Assembly (NCBI GenBank): GCA_046733355.1
Contig: JBKPOZ010000038.1
Location: forward strand, 1 to 64,000
Reading direction: 5' to 3'
DNA length: 64,000 nucleotides
From: VAZQ01 sp046733355
GTDB taxonomy: Bacteria > Pseudomonadota > Alphaproteobacteria > Rhizobiales > Xanthobacteraceae
The position numbers and the translations under genes were made by a program. Below the pieces are notes generated by a model. The model worked only from the letters and a program-made list of their open reading frames with translations. It made no database searches and had not been told where the DNA came from. Below, piece by piece: positions 19,542 to 28,260 of this stretch. Within the stretch, counting starts at the first letter, position 1. Every line of letters starts with the position of its first letter.

Positions 19542-20210
19542 ATGAACATGATGAACACGGAGCCGGAACGCCACGAGTTGGAGTGCCTGCTCCCTTGGCA
19601 TGCAACCGGAACGCTCAGTCGTCGTGAAGCCGAACGCGTCGAACGCGCACTGGCCTGCGACCGCGAGCTGGCCCGCTGTTATGACCTGGTCCGTGAGGAG
19701 CTCGCCGAGACTGTCCACCTCAATGAATCCTTGGGTACGCCATCGCCCCGGTGCATGGAAAAGCTGTTCACCGCCATCGAGACTGAGGAGGCCCGCCGTC
19801 CGCGCCGCCGCACTGATCTCGCAGATCGCATTTCCGGGTACTTTTCGGGCTTTCGACCGCGCACACTGGCATGGGCGGCCACAGCGGCCGTGGCTGCTAT
19901 CTTCGTCCAGGGGGCCGTGATCGCAACAGTTGTGATGAAGGACGAGGGCTCCGGCCCGAAGCTCGCAAGCGTTAGCCCCGACGGCTCCTTCGCCCTGGTG
20001 CGATTTACCCCTTACGCAACTGCTGCTGAGATCACCAGTTTCCTCGGCACGTACCGGGCAAGCCTGGTGGAAGGCCCGCTGAGCTCCGGAGGTTCTCTCT
20101 ATCGGCTCCGCCTTGCGGAAACCAAGCTCCCCGCCAACGAGGTGGCGAAGATCGTCCGCAGCATGCAGGAGCAATCGAAGATTGTAGGCTTCGTGGCGCC
20201 GGCAAACTGA
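19542..20210 (+). CDS. Anti-sigma-factor-like single-span membrane protein
   Basis: This 222-residue protein has an N-terminal domain resembling anti-sigma/zinc-finger-type domains: HELECLLPWHATGTLSRREA followed by VERALACDRELARCYDLVREE. A single membrane span (LAWAATAAVAAIFVQGAVIAT) follows near residue 110, then a periplasmic domain of about 85 residues. The Cys/His pattern is incomplete compared with a classic ZAS motif, so metal binding is uncertain. No ECF sigma gene is adjacent, which is unusual; its partner may be elsewhere or the domain may have another role. Confidence 0.65.
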   Translation: MNMMNTEPERHELECLLPWHATGTLSRREAERVERALACDRELARCYDLVREELAETVHLNESLGTPSPRCMEKLFTAIETEEARRPRRRTDLADRISGYFSGFRPRTLAWAATAAVAAIFVQGAVIATVVMKDEGSGPKLASVSPDGSFALVRFTPYATAAEITSFLGTYRASLVEGPLSSGGSLYRLRLAETKLPANEVAKIVRSMQEQSKIVGFVAPAN

Positions 20211-20559
20211 CCGGAAAACCCAAAAGCCACCTCCTATTCTGCGTCACCCGCAGAAACATCCTTTGGTCATCGCGCGCCTGCGACCTGCGGCCGCACGAAG
20301 GTAACGGGCGCCCGCCAGTCCAGTAATCACCGGCGTCAATAAGCTCGATCAATCAGAGGCCTATCTCGATAGCCGGTTGCGCGCGTATGACAATGACGCG
20401 CCGTCCGAGGGCGGGTTTCATTTTTTCCGCGAAGGGCCAAATTAGCCCTGAACCTTTTCCCGCGAAGTGGCGACTAATAGCGAAACGAGCCGACAAGGCC
20501 AGAAGTTACAGCCCCCGATCGGCGCTCACGCCCCCCCGATCCCCTGCGCCGATCAAAGC
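20211..20559. ncRNA. Candidate small RNA or long 3' UTR ending at an orphan terminator
   Basis: This 349-base region after the anti-sigma-like gene has no convincing ORF, yet ends in a strong Rho-independent terminator at 20560-20600. A small RNA starting somewhere near 20390-20450 would explain it; so would a long 3' untranslated tail. No known RNA family was recognised and no promoter could be assigned. The limits given are those of the region, not of a transcript. Confidence 0.3.
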
Positions 20560-20600
20560 GACCCGCCCGGATTTCCCCGTCCGGGCGGGTCAGTTTTTAT
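20560..20600 (+). terminator. Rho-independent terminator
   Basis: GACCCGCCCGGA and TCCGGGCGGGTC form a perfect 12-base stem with an 8-base loop, followed by AGTTTTTATT. On the plus strand this is a textbook terminator. The nearest upstream plus-strand gene ends 350 bases away. Confidence 0.85.
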
Positions 20601-20669
20601 TGGCTGGCGTGAGCGCTGTCGCCGTTCCGCCACGGCGAAGAGAAAACCTACGCTCTACTGATTCGATGT

Positions 20670-20990
20670 GTGTTCCGGGCACAAGCAGTGTGCCCGCTGA
20701 TTGTGCCGTTGCGTGCGCGTGATGCTGCCGCGACGATCGAGCCCGCAACTCGATCCACGCCGCAAGCACGTTGTGCGCATCTTGACGAAGTTTCGCGCAA
20801 ATGGCGCATCCGCGCCGAACGTCGGCTGCCGCATTTCGTGGAACTCTGCGAAACGGGTCGCTGGAAGCGCTACTTCTCGGAAGAAGACTTCCTCCGTCGC
20901 ATGCGCGAAGCCATGGCGGTGAGCACGCGCTGGGCTGAGATCGCGGCGATCGCCGAGGAAGAGCAAAAAGAGCGACGCGCGGCGGCGTGA
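20670..20990 (+). CDS. TIGR03809-family-like conserved protein
   Basis: This 106-residue protein (start uncertain) has the core VSRKWRIRAERRLPHFVELC followed by TGRWKRYFSEEDFLRRMREA and RWAEIA. This is the outline of a small family of unknown function found in Bradyrhizobium and Rhodopseudomonas (TIGR03809). The C-terminus is a charged helix with EEEQKERRAAA. The frame opens with GTG at 20670; a later GTG at 20703 is also possible, and neither has a strong ribosome binding site. Confidence 0.65.
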   Translation: MFRAQAVCPLIVPLRARDAAATIEPATRSTPQARCAHLDEVSRKWRIRAERRLPHFVELCETGRWKRYFSEEDFLRRMREAMAVSTRWAEIAAIAEEEQKERRAAA

Positions 20991-20993
20991 CGT

Positions 20994-21066
20994 GTAGCCC
21001 GGGTTGAGCGGGTAGCGAAACCCGGGACTGGGATCCCGGATTTCGCTGGCGCTCAATCCGGGCTAG
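20994..21066. repeat. REP-like palindromic element (second copy)
   Basis: The sequence opens GTAGCCCGGGTTGAGCG and closes CGCTCAATCCGGGCTAGC, with an inner CCCGGGACTGGGATCCCGG. It shares its outline with 926-996 and a degenerate piece is at 29294-29360. It sits between the TIGR03809-like gene and the OYE gene. Confidence 0.7.
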
Positions 21067-21105
21067 CTCTTGGCCATCATCCCGATAACAGAATGAGAAT
21101 CACAA

Positions 21106-22206
21106 ATGCCTTCTGCGCTCTTTTCGCCCATTCGGCTCGCTGGCCTCGATCTTCCCAATCGGATTCTCGTTTCCCCGATGTGTCAGTACAGCGCTGACGA
21201 TGGCACCGCGACGGACTGGCACATCAGCCATCTTGGCATGCTGTCGAATTCCGGAGCGTCGCTGGTGGTCGTTGAGGCGACCCATATCGAGCGGCGTGGC
21301 CGTATCACGCACGGCTGCCTCGGACTTTACTCGGATGACAACGAAGCGGCCCTCGCGCACGTGCTGGCCCATTGCCGCAGATACGGCACCGCCAAAATGG
21401 GCATCCAGCTCGCCCATGCGGGACGCAAGGCCTCCGCGCGCCGCCCGTGGGAGGGTGGCCAGCCGCTCACACCGGAGGAAGATGCATGGGAAACCCTCGC
21501 TCCCTCAGCAATCCCGTTCGGCCCCGGCTGGCCGGTTCCGCGCGAGATGTCGGCACCCGATCTCGAGCGCGTGCGCGATGCCTTTGTAGCTGCCGCACGA
21601 CGCGCCGTGCGCGCCGGGGTGGATGCTGTCGAGCTGCACTGCGCGCACGGCTATTTGTTGCACAGCTTCGTCTCGCCCGTCTCCAACAAACGGCAGGACG
21701 CCTATGGCGGCGCGATGAATGCGCGCATGCGCTATCCGCTCGAGATTGCGACTGCCGTTCGCGCTGCTTTACCGAAAGAGATGCCGCTGGGCGCGCGCAT
21801 CACCGGCAATGATTGGCAGGAAGGCGGGCTCACGCCCACAGATGCGGTAACATTCACACACGCTCTGAAAGAAGCGGGCGTGGATTTCGTCTGCGTATCC
21901 TCGGGCGGAATCAGCAGCGATGCGCGTCCGAACCTGATCGCCAATATGAACGTGGAATTTGCCGCAAAGGTGAAGAAAGAGACGGGGATCGCGACGCGTG
22001 TCGTAGGTCTCATCGCCAGACCGAAACAGGCGCAAGCCATTGTTGCGGAGGGCAATGCCGACATGGTCGCGCTCGCGCGCGCAATGCTCGACAATCCCCA
22101 TTGGGGCTGGGAGGCTGCCCAGGTTCTTGGAGCGGATGTCGCGCGGCCGAAGCAATATGAGCGCGCCGCACCCGGCCTATGGGCCGGTGCAACATATGGA
22201 GATTAA
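21106..22206 (+). CDS. NADH:flavin oxidoreductase, old-yellow-enzyme family (YqjM/XenA-like)
   Basis: This 366-residue FMN enzyme reduces activated C=C bonds of enones, nitro compounds or similar xenobiotics. It belongs to the YqjM/XenA subclass, which has a Cys near the FMN: here Cys26 in SPMCQYSADDG. Other features are the QLAHAGRKAS loop, the substrate-binding ELHCAHGYLLHSFVSPVSN motif with the pair of histidines (HCAH), and RITGNDWQEGGLT. It is convergent with the arsenosugar glycosyltransferase gene, and no regulator is adjacent. Physiological substrate unknown. Confidence 0.9.
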   Translation: MPSALFSPIRLAGLDLPNRILVSPMCQYSADDGTATDWHISHLGMLSNSGASLVVVEATHIERRGRITHGCLGLYSDDNEAALAHVLAHCRRYGTAKMGIQLAHAGRKASARRPWEGGQPLTPEEDAWETLAPSAIPFGPGWPVPREMSAPDLERVRDAFVAAARRAVRAGVDAVELHCAHGYLLHSFVSPVSNKRQDAYGGAMNARMRYPLEIATAVRAALPKEMPLGARITGNDWQEGGLTPTDAVTFTHALKEAGVDFVCVSSGGISSDARPNLIANMNVEFAAKVKKETGIATRVVGLIARPKQAQAIVAEGNADMVALARAMLDNPHWGWEAAQVLGADVARPKQYERAAPGLWAGATYGD

Positions 22207-22259
22207 TACGCGAGCCAGCGGCTTCGCTGTTGGCCGGATATCGGGCATGTTGAAGCAGC

Positions 22260-22874
22260 TCAGCAAAGCAATTCGTCGAGCTTGAGCTCGCGCAGCCGCG
22301 CAAGATCAGCGCATGTATCTACGTCCCACAGCACCAGCGGCTCTTCCCAGCTCAGTCCCAAGTGTTTGATCCGTCGCCGCGTTTCCCTGATCACTCCCGG
22401 GGTGCCCCAGCGCATTTCCGAGAACAGTGCAGGATGAGCGCGGCGCATCCCGATAAGGACATAACCTCCGTCCTCCGCCGGCACGAGGACCACGTCCGTG
22501 CCCTTGCGCAGAATTGCGGCTGCCGCTCCGAGATGGCCTGGTTCAAGCGCGGGGCAGTCCGTGCCGATGATGAGAACAAGTCGACCCGCGGCACGTGCTG
22601 CCGCCAGCATGCGCGCGCCAAGGTCGCCGCTGCTCTGATGGGCAATGCTGATTGGATAGCGCGCCCGCAGCTCTGAGAACACCTGCTGATGTTCCTGCGG
22701 TGTGATCCACAAGGTCACACGCCCGACTTCGGCCGCGCATGCCGTTCTCACCGCGTGCTCGATCAAGCGCGCCTGTAATAGAGCGGCGCGGTCTGCGCCG
22801 AGCGTGGGAATCAGCCGCGTTTTGGCAAATCCCGGGATAGGCGCCTTTGCGAGTATGGCGACCTGCTCACTCAT
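22260..22874 (-). CDS. TIGR04282-type glycosyltransferase (arsenosugar biosynthesis)
   Basis: This 204-residue GT-A-like protein begins MSEQVAILAKAPIPGFAKTRL, the start typical of TIGR04282-family transferases linked to arsenosugar synthesis. It has DLGARMLAAA, the acidic GTDCPALEPGHLG loop (likely metal and nucleotide-sugar binding) and PAEDGGYVLIGMRR. The start at 22874 overlaps the end of the TIGR04283-type gene; ATG at 22880 is an alternative. It is the last gene of the ArsS cluster. Confidence 0.85.
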   Translation of the reverse strand: MSEQVAILAKAPIPGFAKTRLIPTLGADRAALLQARLIEHAVRTACAAEVGRVTLWITPQEHQQVFSELRARYPISIAHQSSGDLGARMLAAARAAGRLVLIIGTDCPALEPGHLGAAAAILRKGTDVVLVPAEDGGYVLIGMRRAHPALFSEMRWGTPGVIRETRRRIKHLGLSWEEPLVLWDVDTCADLARLRELKLDELLC

Positions 22875-23550
22875 ACCCATACTGGCGAGCGAGCGCCCTG
22901 GGATCGGCTCCAAAGAAATAGGCTATGCGCAGGCGCCACATCAGCCCGATGGTTGAGAGAACGCCGTTCTTTTCCCATCGCCGCCCGGACGTCACCACGC
23001 GGTTGCGCAGACACAAGGGACGCCCGAGCTTTTTGAGCCGCTTGCAGAGCGCAATGTCCTCCATCAGCGGCAGTTCGGGAAAGCCACCGACCGACTGGAA
23101 AGCAGCTCGGCGCACGAATATCGCCTGATCACCGGTGGCAATGCCGCTGAGCCGCGAGCGCAAGCGCATGAGCCAGGCGACCAGAAAAAGGAGCCGATGT
23201 TTGCCAGCTATGCTGACGTCGAAGCGGCCCCAGCTGCGACCCGAACGTTCGAGCCCGTTGAGCACCACATGATCGGCGTCGGCCGGCAGGCGCGTATCGG
23301 CATGCAGGAAGAGCAGGACGTCTCCTGATGCGCGGGTTGCACCGGCATTCATCTGCAGCGCGCGGCCGCGCGGCCCCGAGATCACGCGGTCCGCACGCAG
23401 CCTTGCTCGCTGCACGGTGGCATCGCGGCTTCCGCCATCGACCACGATCAGCTCGGTACCGAGCGCGCGAAGGCCGGCAAGCGCATCCAACGCCAGCGCG
23501 ATTGTTTCTGCCTCGTTGAACACCGGCATGATGATGGAGAGCTTCGACAT
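22867..23550 (-). CDS. TIGR04283-type glycosyltransferase (arsenosugar biosynthesis)
   Basis: This 227-residue family-2 glycosyltransferase begins MSKLSIIMPVFNEAETI and has VVDGGSRDAT (nucleotide binding), the metal motif FLHADTRLP, a short hydrophobic segment (LLFLVAWLMRLRS), GDQAIFVRRAAF and LPLMEDIALCKRLKKLG. These match the TIGR04283 family, which is found with ArsS. It overlaps the TIGR04282-type gene by 8 to 14 bases and starts 29 bases after arsS ends. Confidence 0.88.
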   Translation of the reverse strand: MSKLSIIMPVFNEAETIALALDALAGLRALGTELIVVDGGSRDATVQRARLRADRVISGPRGRALQMNAGATRASGDVLLFLHADTRLPADADHVVLNGLERSGRSWGRFDVSIAGKHRLLFLVAWLMRLRSRLSGIATGDQAIFVRRAAFQSVGGFPELPLMEDIALCKRLKKLGRPLCLRNRVVTSGRRWEKNGVLSTIGLMWRLRIAYFFGADPRALARQYGYE

Positions 23551-23579
23551 TGTCGTGCCGGCGCGGTCCTTCTCCCGAC

Positions 23580-24551
23580 CTAGTTCAGTGCGCCCCCGCA
23601 GCTCGAGCCCTGGCCCGCGGTGCAGCCATAGCAGTGGCCGGCGACGCGAACCGAGCGGTTCTCGAGTGCGGCAGGGTCGATCTCGGAAAGCCGAAGGGGT
23701 CGGCCCAATCCATCCTGGAGCGGCAACCCGAGCATCTGATTAAAGTCACAATCGTACACGTAGCCCTGCCAATCGACCGAGATCAGATCGCGGCACATCA
23801 CGTGGTTCACGTTTGCGGCGACATGCGCGTTCTGCAGGAGATCGAGGTAGTTGTCGAACTCGCCATTGGCGACGAGGAATGCGCCGAAACGCTGGATGGG
23901 CATGTTGGTAAGTGTATAGAGCCGGTTGAATACGATCCCGTAACGCTCGCGCAGCACCCGCCGGTAATGCGCCTCAAGACTGGTCTGGGGGGGCGGCAAT
24001 GCTGCCCCTTGGGGGTTATAGACGAGATTGAGAATGAGCTCCGTCCCATCGCGCCCATAACCCAGACCGTTCAGTTGCTGCAGCGCGCGGATCGAACTTT
24101 CGAACACGCCTTTGCCACGCTGCCGATCGACGTTGCTCGCAAGGTAACATGGCAGCGAGGCGACGATCTCGACCTGCCAATTTGCCAGAAACCCGGCGAG
24201 GTCTTCCTGGCCGCGGACTTCGAGGATGGTCAGGTTGCATCTGTCCATCACCTTGATTTCCATTTCGCGCGCCGCCGCGACCATGCGGCGGAAATTTGCA
24301 TTCAGCTCGGGAGCGCCGCCGGTGATGTCCAGAGTGGAAAGAGGGCTGCGTGCGAGGAAAGCGAGCACTTCATCCGCCACGTCAGCCGGCATTTCCTCCT
24401 TGCGCCTGGGGCCGGCATTGACGTGACAATGCATGCAGGATTGGTTGCAGCGATAGCCGAGATTGACCTGCAGCGTTTCCAGGCGGCGCCGCCGCACGCC
24501 CGGAAAGGCAATCTTCTCAAGCCGGTAGCGGATTTGATGCGTATCGCGCAT
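23580..24551 (-). CDS. arsS: Arsenosugar biosynthesis radical SAM protein ArsS
   Basis: This 323-residue protein is a radical SAM enzyme. It has the [4Fe-4S] motif CNQSCMHCHVNAGP (Cys35, 39 and 42) and a DITGGAPELN motif for SAM. The C-terminal CYGCTAGQGSSCGGAL segment is characteristic of ArsS and may ligate an extra cluster or bind arsenic. Known ArsS proteins join an adenosyl-derived ribose to dimethylarsinous acid to start arsenosugar synthesis. The start is put at the ATG at 24551; upstream support is weak and a TTG at 24590 is possible. No arsM methyltransferase or ArsR regulator is in the window. Confidence 0.9.
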   Translation of the reverse strand: MRDTHQIRYRLEKIAFPGVRRRRLETLQVNLGYRCNQSCMHCHVNAGPRRKEEMPADVADEVLAFLARSPLSTLDITGGAPELNANFRRMVAAAREMEIKVMDRCNLTILEVRGQEDLAGFLANWQVEIVASLPCYLASNVDRQRGKGVFESSIRALQQLNGLGYGRDGTELILNLVYNPQGAALPPPQTSLEAHYRRVLRERYGIVFNRLYTLTNMPIQRFGAFLVANGEFDNYLDLLQNAHVAANVNHVMCRDLISVDWQGYVYDCDFNQMLGLPLQDGLGRPLRLSEIDPAALENRSVRVAGHCYGCTAGQGSSCGGALN

Positions 24552-24604
24552 GCGGAGAGCATTGCATGCGCACGGAGCACCGCTCAACAACTTCGCGTGA
24601 CGAG

Positions 24605-25381
24605 TTAACGCGCGGGAAGGGGAGCGGCAATCGCGCTGCCGTCATCGAGCCCGAGGCGCCCAAAACCGGGAAGCTTCAGCGCCGGATGGCGCACATCGAG
24701 GCCGGCGACGAGGCCCAGGAAATTGACTTCGAGGCCCTCAATCCATCCGACTTTGACGCCGAGAAGGCCCCACAACGATGCCTCAATGCCCGTGCGGCTG
24801 TCGGTGAGCCCGATATACGGCTCACTGCGGAAATCCTTGCCCACGGCGTTTGGCGGCAGGGCTACTTCCAGCTCCGGCACCGCACGCAAAACGGCGGCCG
24901 TGAACGTGTTGCTGTTGGGTCCCGGCCATATGCGGTAGTCCCCGGAATGGCTGTAACTGTAAGCGCGGATCGCATCCTGCACCCTTGGAATGAGCGCAGT
25001 GGCATGCTCGCCGCGAATGTCCACGAGCACGCGCGGCGTGTCCCCGAACCAGCGGCCGTCGGGATCCCATCCGTTGAGTCGCACCGGGTGTCCCCAGCCG
25101 ACCACGTCATAGCGGCTCCAGGTGGTGGCGTTCTGCGGCTTGAACACGACCCAGCTGTGCACGGCGAAAATGCCCTTCCACCGTCCGGTCCGACCCGTAA
25201 AGACAAGCAGGCGGGCGTCGCGATCCGCGCTCGCGGGCGGCAACATGCCCACGCTCGACCAGTCAGCGTCGCGGTAGCTGCGCGGATGCTGTTTTGTCGC
25301 GTAGAACGCGGCATGCGCCGCGAGCGGGATGATGAACAGGACTAGGACAGCGAGGAGCACTTTTCGGAGCGGGTTATGCAT
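24605..25381 (-). CDS. DUF3750 domain-containing protein
   Basis: This 258-residue protein has an N-terminal membrane span (LLAVLVLFIIPLAAHAAF), then a soluble domain with DARLLVFTGRTGRWKGIFAVHSW, RYDVVGWGHPVR and WPGPNSNTFTAAV stretches, as in DUF3750 proteins of unknown function. The conserved His, Asn and Trp-rich segments suggest a catalytic periplasmic domain, but none is proven. It lies 53 bases upstream of arsS on the same strand; a shared role is only an inference from position. Confidence 0.8.
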   Translation of the reverse strand: MHNPLRKVLLAVLVLFIIPLAAHAAFYATKQHPRSYRDADWSSVGMLPPASADRDARLLVFTGRTGRWKGIFAVHSWVVFKPQNATTWSRYDVVGWGHPVRLNGWDPDGRWFGDTPRVLVDIRGEHATALIPRVQDAIRAYSYSHSGDYRIWPGPNSNTFTAAVLRAVPELEVALPPNAVGKDFRSEPYIGLTDSRTGIEASLWGLLGVKVGWIEGLEVNFLGLVAGLDVRHPALKLPGFGRLGLDDGSAIAAPLPAR

Positions 25382-25584
25382 GAAATAGGTAGACAATCAG
25401 CAGCCCGAATATGGCTCTAGCTTCGGGCGCTTACACGAGCAATGCGGCACGGCGGCACATTAAAAATCGCTAAGTCCCTTCTCCGCGGGTTTGTCCGCCG
25501 CAGCTGCGCCTGCTTTTAACAAGCAAGGCCATGGCGGCGAGAGTAGGGCGATGCGTCCTGCTTCCTATCGCACCCGGTTTCCGC

Positions 25585-26920
25585 TCACCGTGACATGCGC
25601 ATATGCTCGCTGCCCGTCTTTGCCAAATCGCCCGTCACAGGGGCGGAGCGGAGCATTCCCACGACGGCGCCTCTGACTGTATCTGAGATCACGTAATTGG
25701 CGATCAGCGCGGTTCCTGCGCCGGGCGCGACGGAAACGGCAATGCCGATGGTGCATTTGCGTACCACGTTGCCGGTTGCGGCGATATCGCGCAGGTAGGG
25801 ACCCGAGCCCAGCAGGATGCCCGCTGTCGGCGCATTCTCGATCACATTGGCGCTGACCGTGGTGTCGGCCTCGACCGCGATGCCGATGCCGCCGCCATCG
25901 CGCAGATCCGTACCTGCGGGCCGTCGCGCGAGCAGATTGCGTACGATATTGCCCTGCACCACCGCAAGTCGGCCGCCCTCATTGAAATTCGTGACCGAAA
26001 TACCGATGGCTGCGGATTCGATGCGGTTGCTTGCAATGATCGCCCCCTCGAAACCGAACTCCGCATAGATCGCAACCTCGCGCGCATTGCTGATAGTGTT
26101 GCCCTCGACGTGCAGATTGGACGCCGCATTGCCGCGCACGGCCGAAAAGGCGCAATCGCGGATGCGATTGCCTCGCACGATCACGTTCGCCGCGCGAAAG
26201 ATGCTGATGGCGTTGCCGTATTGGCCGGAGCCGCCGAGCCGGTTTTCTATGTAGTCAATCCGATTATCGACGAGCATGCCCCCATCATCGCCCGCAAACG
26301 ATCGCCACACCTGGATGCCCACATTGCCTGCGCCATTGATCTGATTGCGTGCAATGAGAAAGCCGCGCGAGTCGAAAATGTGGATCGCCACATCCTCAAT
26401 GTGAGTGAAGCTCGAGTCGCTCAATTCTCCCGCGCAGCCGATTGCGACGAGCGCAGTGCCGGCCGACGCGCCAAACGCGCAATTTGCGATCTTCACGCCC
26501 TGACAAGTTTTCGAGGTGCACAAGCCCTTTTCTGTCCGGGAGCTTCTTGTGAGCGCCGTCGAACACGAGACCTGTCAGCGTCGTGTAATCGCCGCCAGCA
26601 CCGCTAATGAGCGATGCGCCTTCCCGCGAAAGCATGAGGGTGGTAGCCCCGCGTGTGCCTGAAAGCTGCGCCCCAGGCGGCAGCGTGAGATTGCTGGCGC
26701 GGTAGACGCCCGCGGGAAGCACCAGAGCGGTGCGCGTACGCGCACATTCGTCGATCGCCTGCTGGAGAGCGGGGCTTTGGTCTTCGGAGCTTCCCCGCCG
26801 CAGCTCCAATTCCGCCTGCCTGGGGCAGCTCGGCCCCGCAAGGGTGCTCTTGGCCCATGCAGCCGAAGCGGCGGAGCTGGCCGCAAATGCCAACAGAAGG
26901 CGACGACGATCGAGAGACAT
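25585..26920 (-). pseudogene. TIGR03808-type TAT-translocated repeat protein, frameshifted
   Basis: Two overlapping minus-strand frames make up one gene. The first (to 26920) encodes MSLDRRRLLLAFAASSAASA, a twin-arginine signal, then LVLPAGVYRASNLTLPPG and ends its homology at GLVHLENLSG. The second frame continues with GVKIANCAFG and a parallel beta-helix repeat domain (ISNAREVAIYAEFGFEGAII, NIVRNLLARRP and so on) to the stop at 25585. Removing one base near 26495-26503, around CAGGGCG, joins the frames. Intact family members are exported beta-helix proteins of about 450 residues in Rhizobiales. It is either a mutant gene or a sequencing error. Confidence 0.8.
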
Positions 26921-26973
26921 GGCGGAGGCTCACGGGCCAGCCTAAGCGCCCTGATGAATCGAGGCTTAAACAC

Positions 26974-27594
26974 CTAACGCATGAGCGGGACCATCGCTCG
27001 TATCATGGCTTCGCCAGCGCGTACGAGATCCTCGTGCGTGATGCGGAACCGCCGTCCGGAGCTCGACTGCGGGCGACCGACCGAAGGCACATGTACGAAC
27101 GCGGTCAGCCGCGGCGCGCCGTTGCGTGCAGAAGCGCGTGAGGCGTGCCAGCAGAGATAGTTGCACAGATAGCTTCCGGCATTCCGCGAAAGCATGCAGG
27201 GAACGTCTGCCCATTGTGCCGCCCGCAACAAGCGCAGGGCGGGCGTGGCCAGGGGCAACTCCGCGGCCGCGCCATCGAGGATTCTACTGCCGAGGGGAAG
27301 GCGGCGGTCCACATCCGGAAGCGTGCGCGCAAGCGCGTTGCGCGCTCGCGTCTCGATGCGCAGGTGGTGCGTGCGCGCGGCAAGGCCGAACATGATCAAT
27401 GCGTCGGGCTTTTGCGCCTTCAGCAGCACGGGCAACTCACGATCGATGGCCTCGTAGCTCACGCGAAAGACGTGTCCGACGCGCCGCAGACTTGTGGGAT
27501 TGCATGTCCGCGCAAGTTCCGCCACCAGCGCTTCGGTGGGGTTGAACGGTGCGCCGGGAAAGGAACCGAAACCTGTAATGAGAAGGGTGCGCAC
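26974..27594 (-). CDS. pcp: Pyroglutamyl-peptidase I (peptidase C15)
   Basis: This 206-residue cytosolic cysteine peptidase removes N-terminal pyroglutamate. It begins MRTLLITGFGSFPGAPFNPT from a GTG start. The catalytic Cys lies in SRNAGSYLCNY near residue 144, the His in FVHVPSVG near 168, and an acidic residue in the LAARTHHLRIE region near 82. It begins three bases after the HCCA isomerase gene ends and is part of the minus-strand run. The Glu region differs from the classic GQAGGR form, as in many alphaproteobacterial members. Confidence 0.85.
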   Translation of the reverse strand: MRTLLITGFGSFPGAPFNPTEALVAELARTCNPTSLRRVGHVFRVSYEAIDRELPVLLKAQKPDALIMFGLAARTHHLRIETRARNALARTLPDVDRRLPLGSRILDGAAAELPLATPALRLLRAAQWADVPCMLSRNAGSYLCNYLCWHASRASARNGAPRLTAFVHVPSVGRPQSSSGRRFRITHEDLVRAGEAMIRAMVPLMR

Positions 27595-27597
27595 GCT

Positions 27598-28251
27598 CTA
27601 CCTGCGGCGGTCGGCGGCACGAGGCCGCGCGAGGATTTCGTCCGTTTTTGCTTTGTCGGTCGTGAGCCTTCCCTGCAGATGCGCTTGCAGGAAGGGCAAC
27701 CTGTCGTTTCCCCAAAAAATTTCGCGATCAACCACAAAGCTGGGCACGCCGAATACCCCCGCCGCAATCGCGCCTTCCGTTTGCTGCCGAAGCCGCTGCT
27801 TGATGTCTTCGCTTTGCGCCCTGCGCAGAAGCGCATTTCCGTCAACGCCGGCGCTGCTCGCGACTTCTGCGATCACGGCATCGCTGGTGATGTCGCGCCC
27901 CGCGCTCCAAGCCGCATCGAGAAGCGCTACCGCAAGCCTCTCGCGCATTCTCTCATCGTCGATGGCAGACGTGACCCGAAGCGGTTTGAGCGGATTGAAC
28001 GGATGCGCAGGGGGACTCTTGAATTCCAATCGCAGATGGATCGCCCAACGCTGCGCGTCCAGGAACGTGTAACGACGCTTGGCCGGAATTTCCGCGGGCC
28101 CGACATTCGAATGATGGTCCAACAGTCCGGCAAAAAGCACCGGCACATAGCGGAATGTCGCCTCCGCGCAGTCCCGCACGGCCTGAAGCTGATGCGCGGC
28201 AAGCCACGCATAGGGACTGACGAAATCGAAATAAAAATCCACCTCTTTCAT
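27598..28251 (-). CDS. 2-hydroxychromene-2-carboxylate isomerase (DsbA-like fold)
   Basis: This 217-residue kappa-class GST-like protein begins VDFYFDFVSPYAWLAAHQL, the motif in which a Ser binds glutathione. It has the LLDHHSNVGPAEIPAKR region and the conserved GVFGVPSFVVDREIFWGNDRL end. Known members isomerise 2-hydroxychromene-2-carboxylate in naphthalene breakdown. No other naphthalene genes are present, so it may act on another substrate. The stop of the patatin gene is ten bases upstream of its ATG. Confidence 0.85.
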   Translation of the reverse strand: MKEVDFYFDFVSPYAWLAAHQLQAVRDCAEATFRYVPVLFAGLLDHHSNVGPAEIPAKRRYTFLDAQRWAIHLRLEFKSPPAHPFNPLKPLRVTSAIDDERMRERLAVALLDAAWSAGRDITSDAVIAEVASSAGVDGNALLRRAQSEDIKQRLRQQTEGAIAAGVFGVPSFVVDREIFWGNDRLPFLQAHLQGRLTTDKAKTDEILARPRAADRRR

Positions 28252-28260
28252 GGCCAGCCT

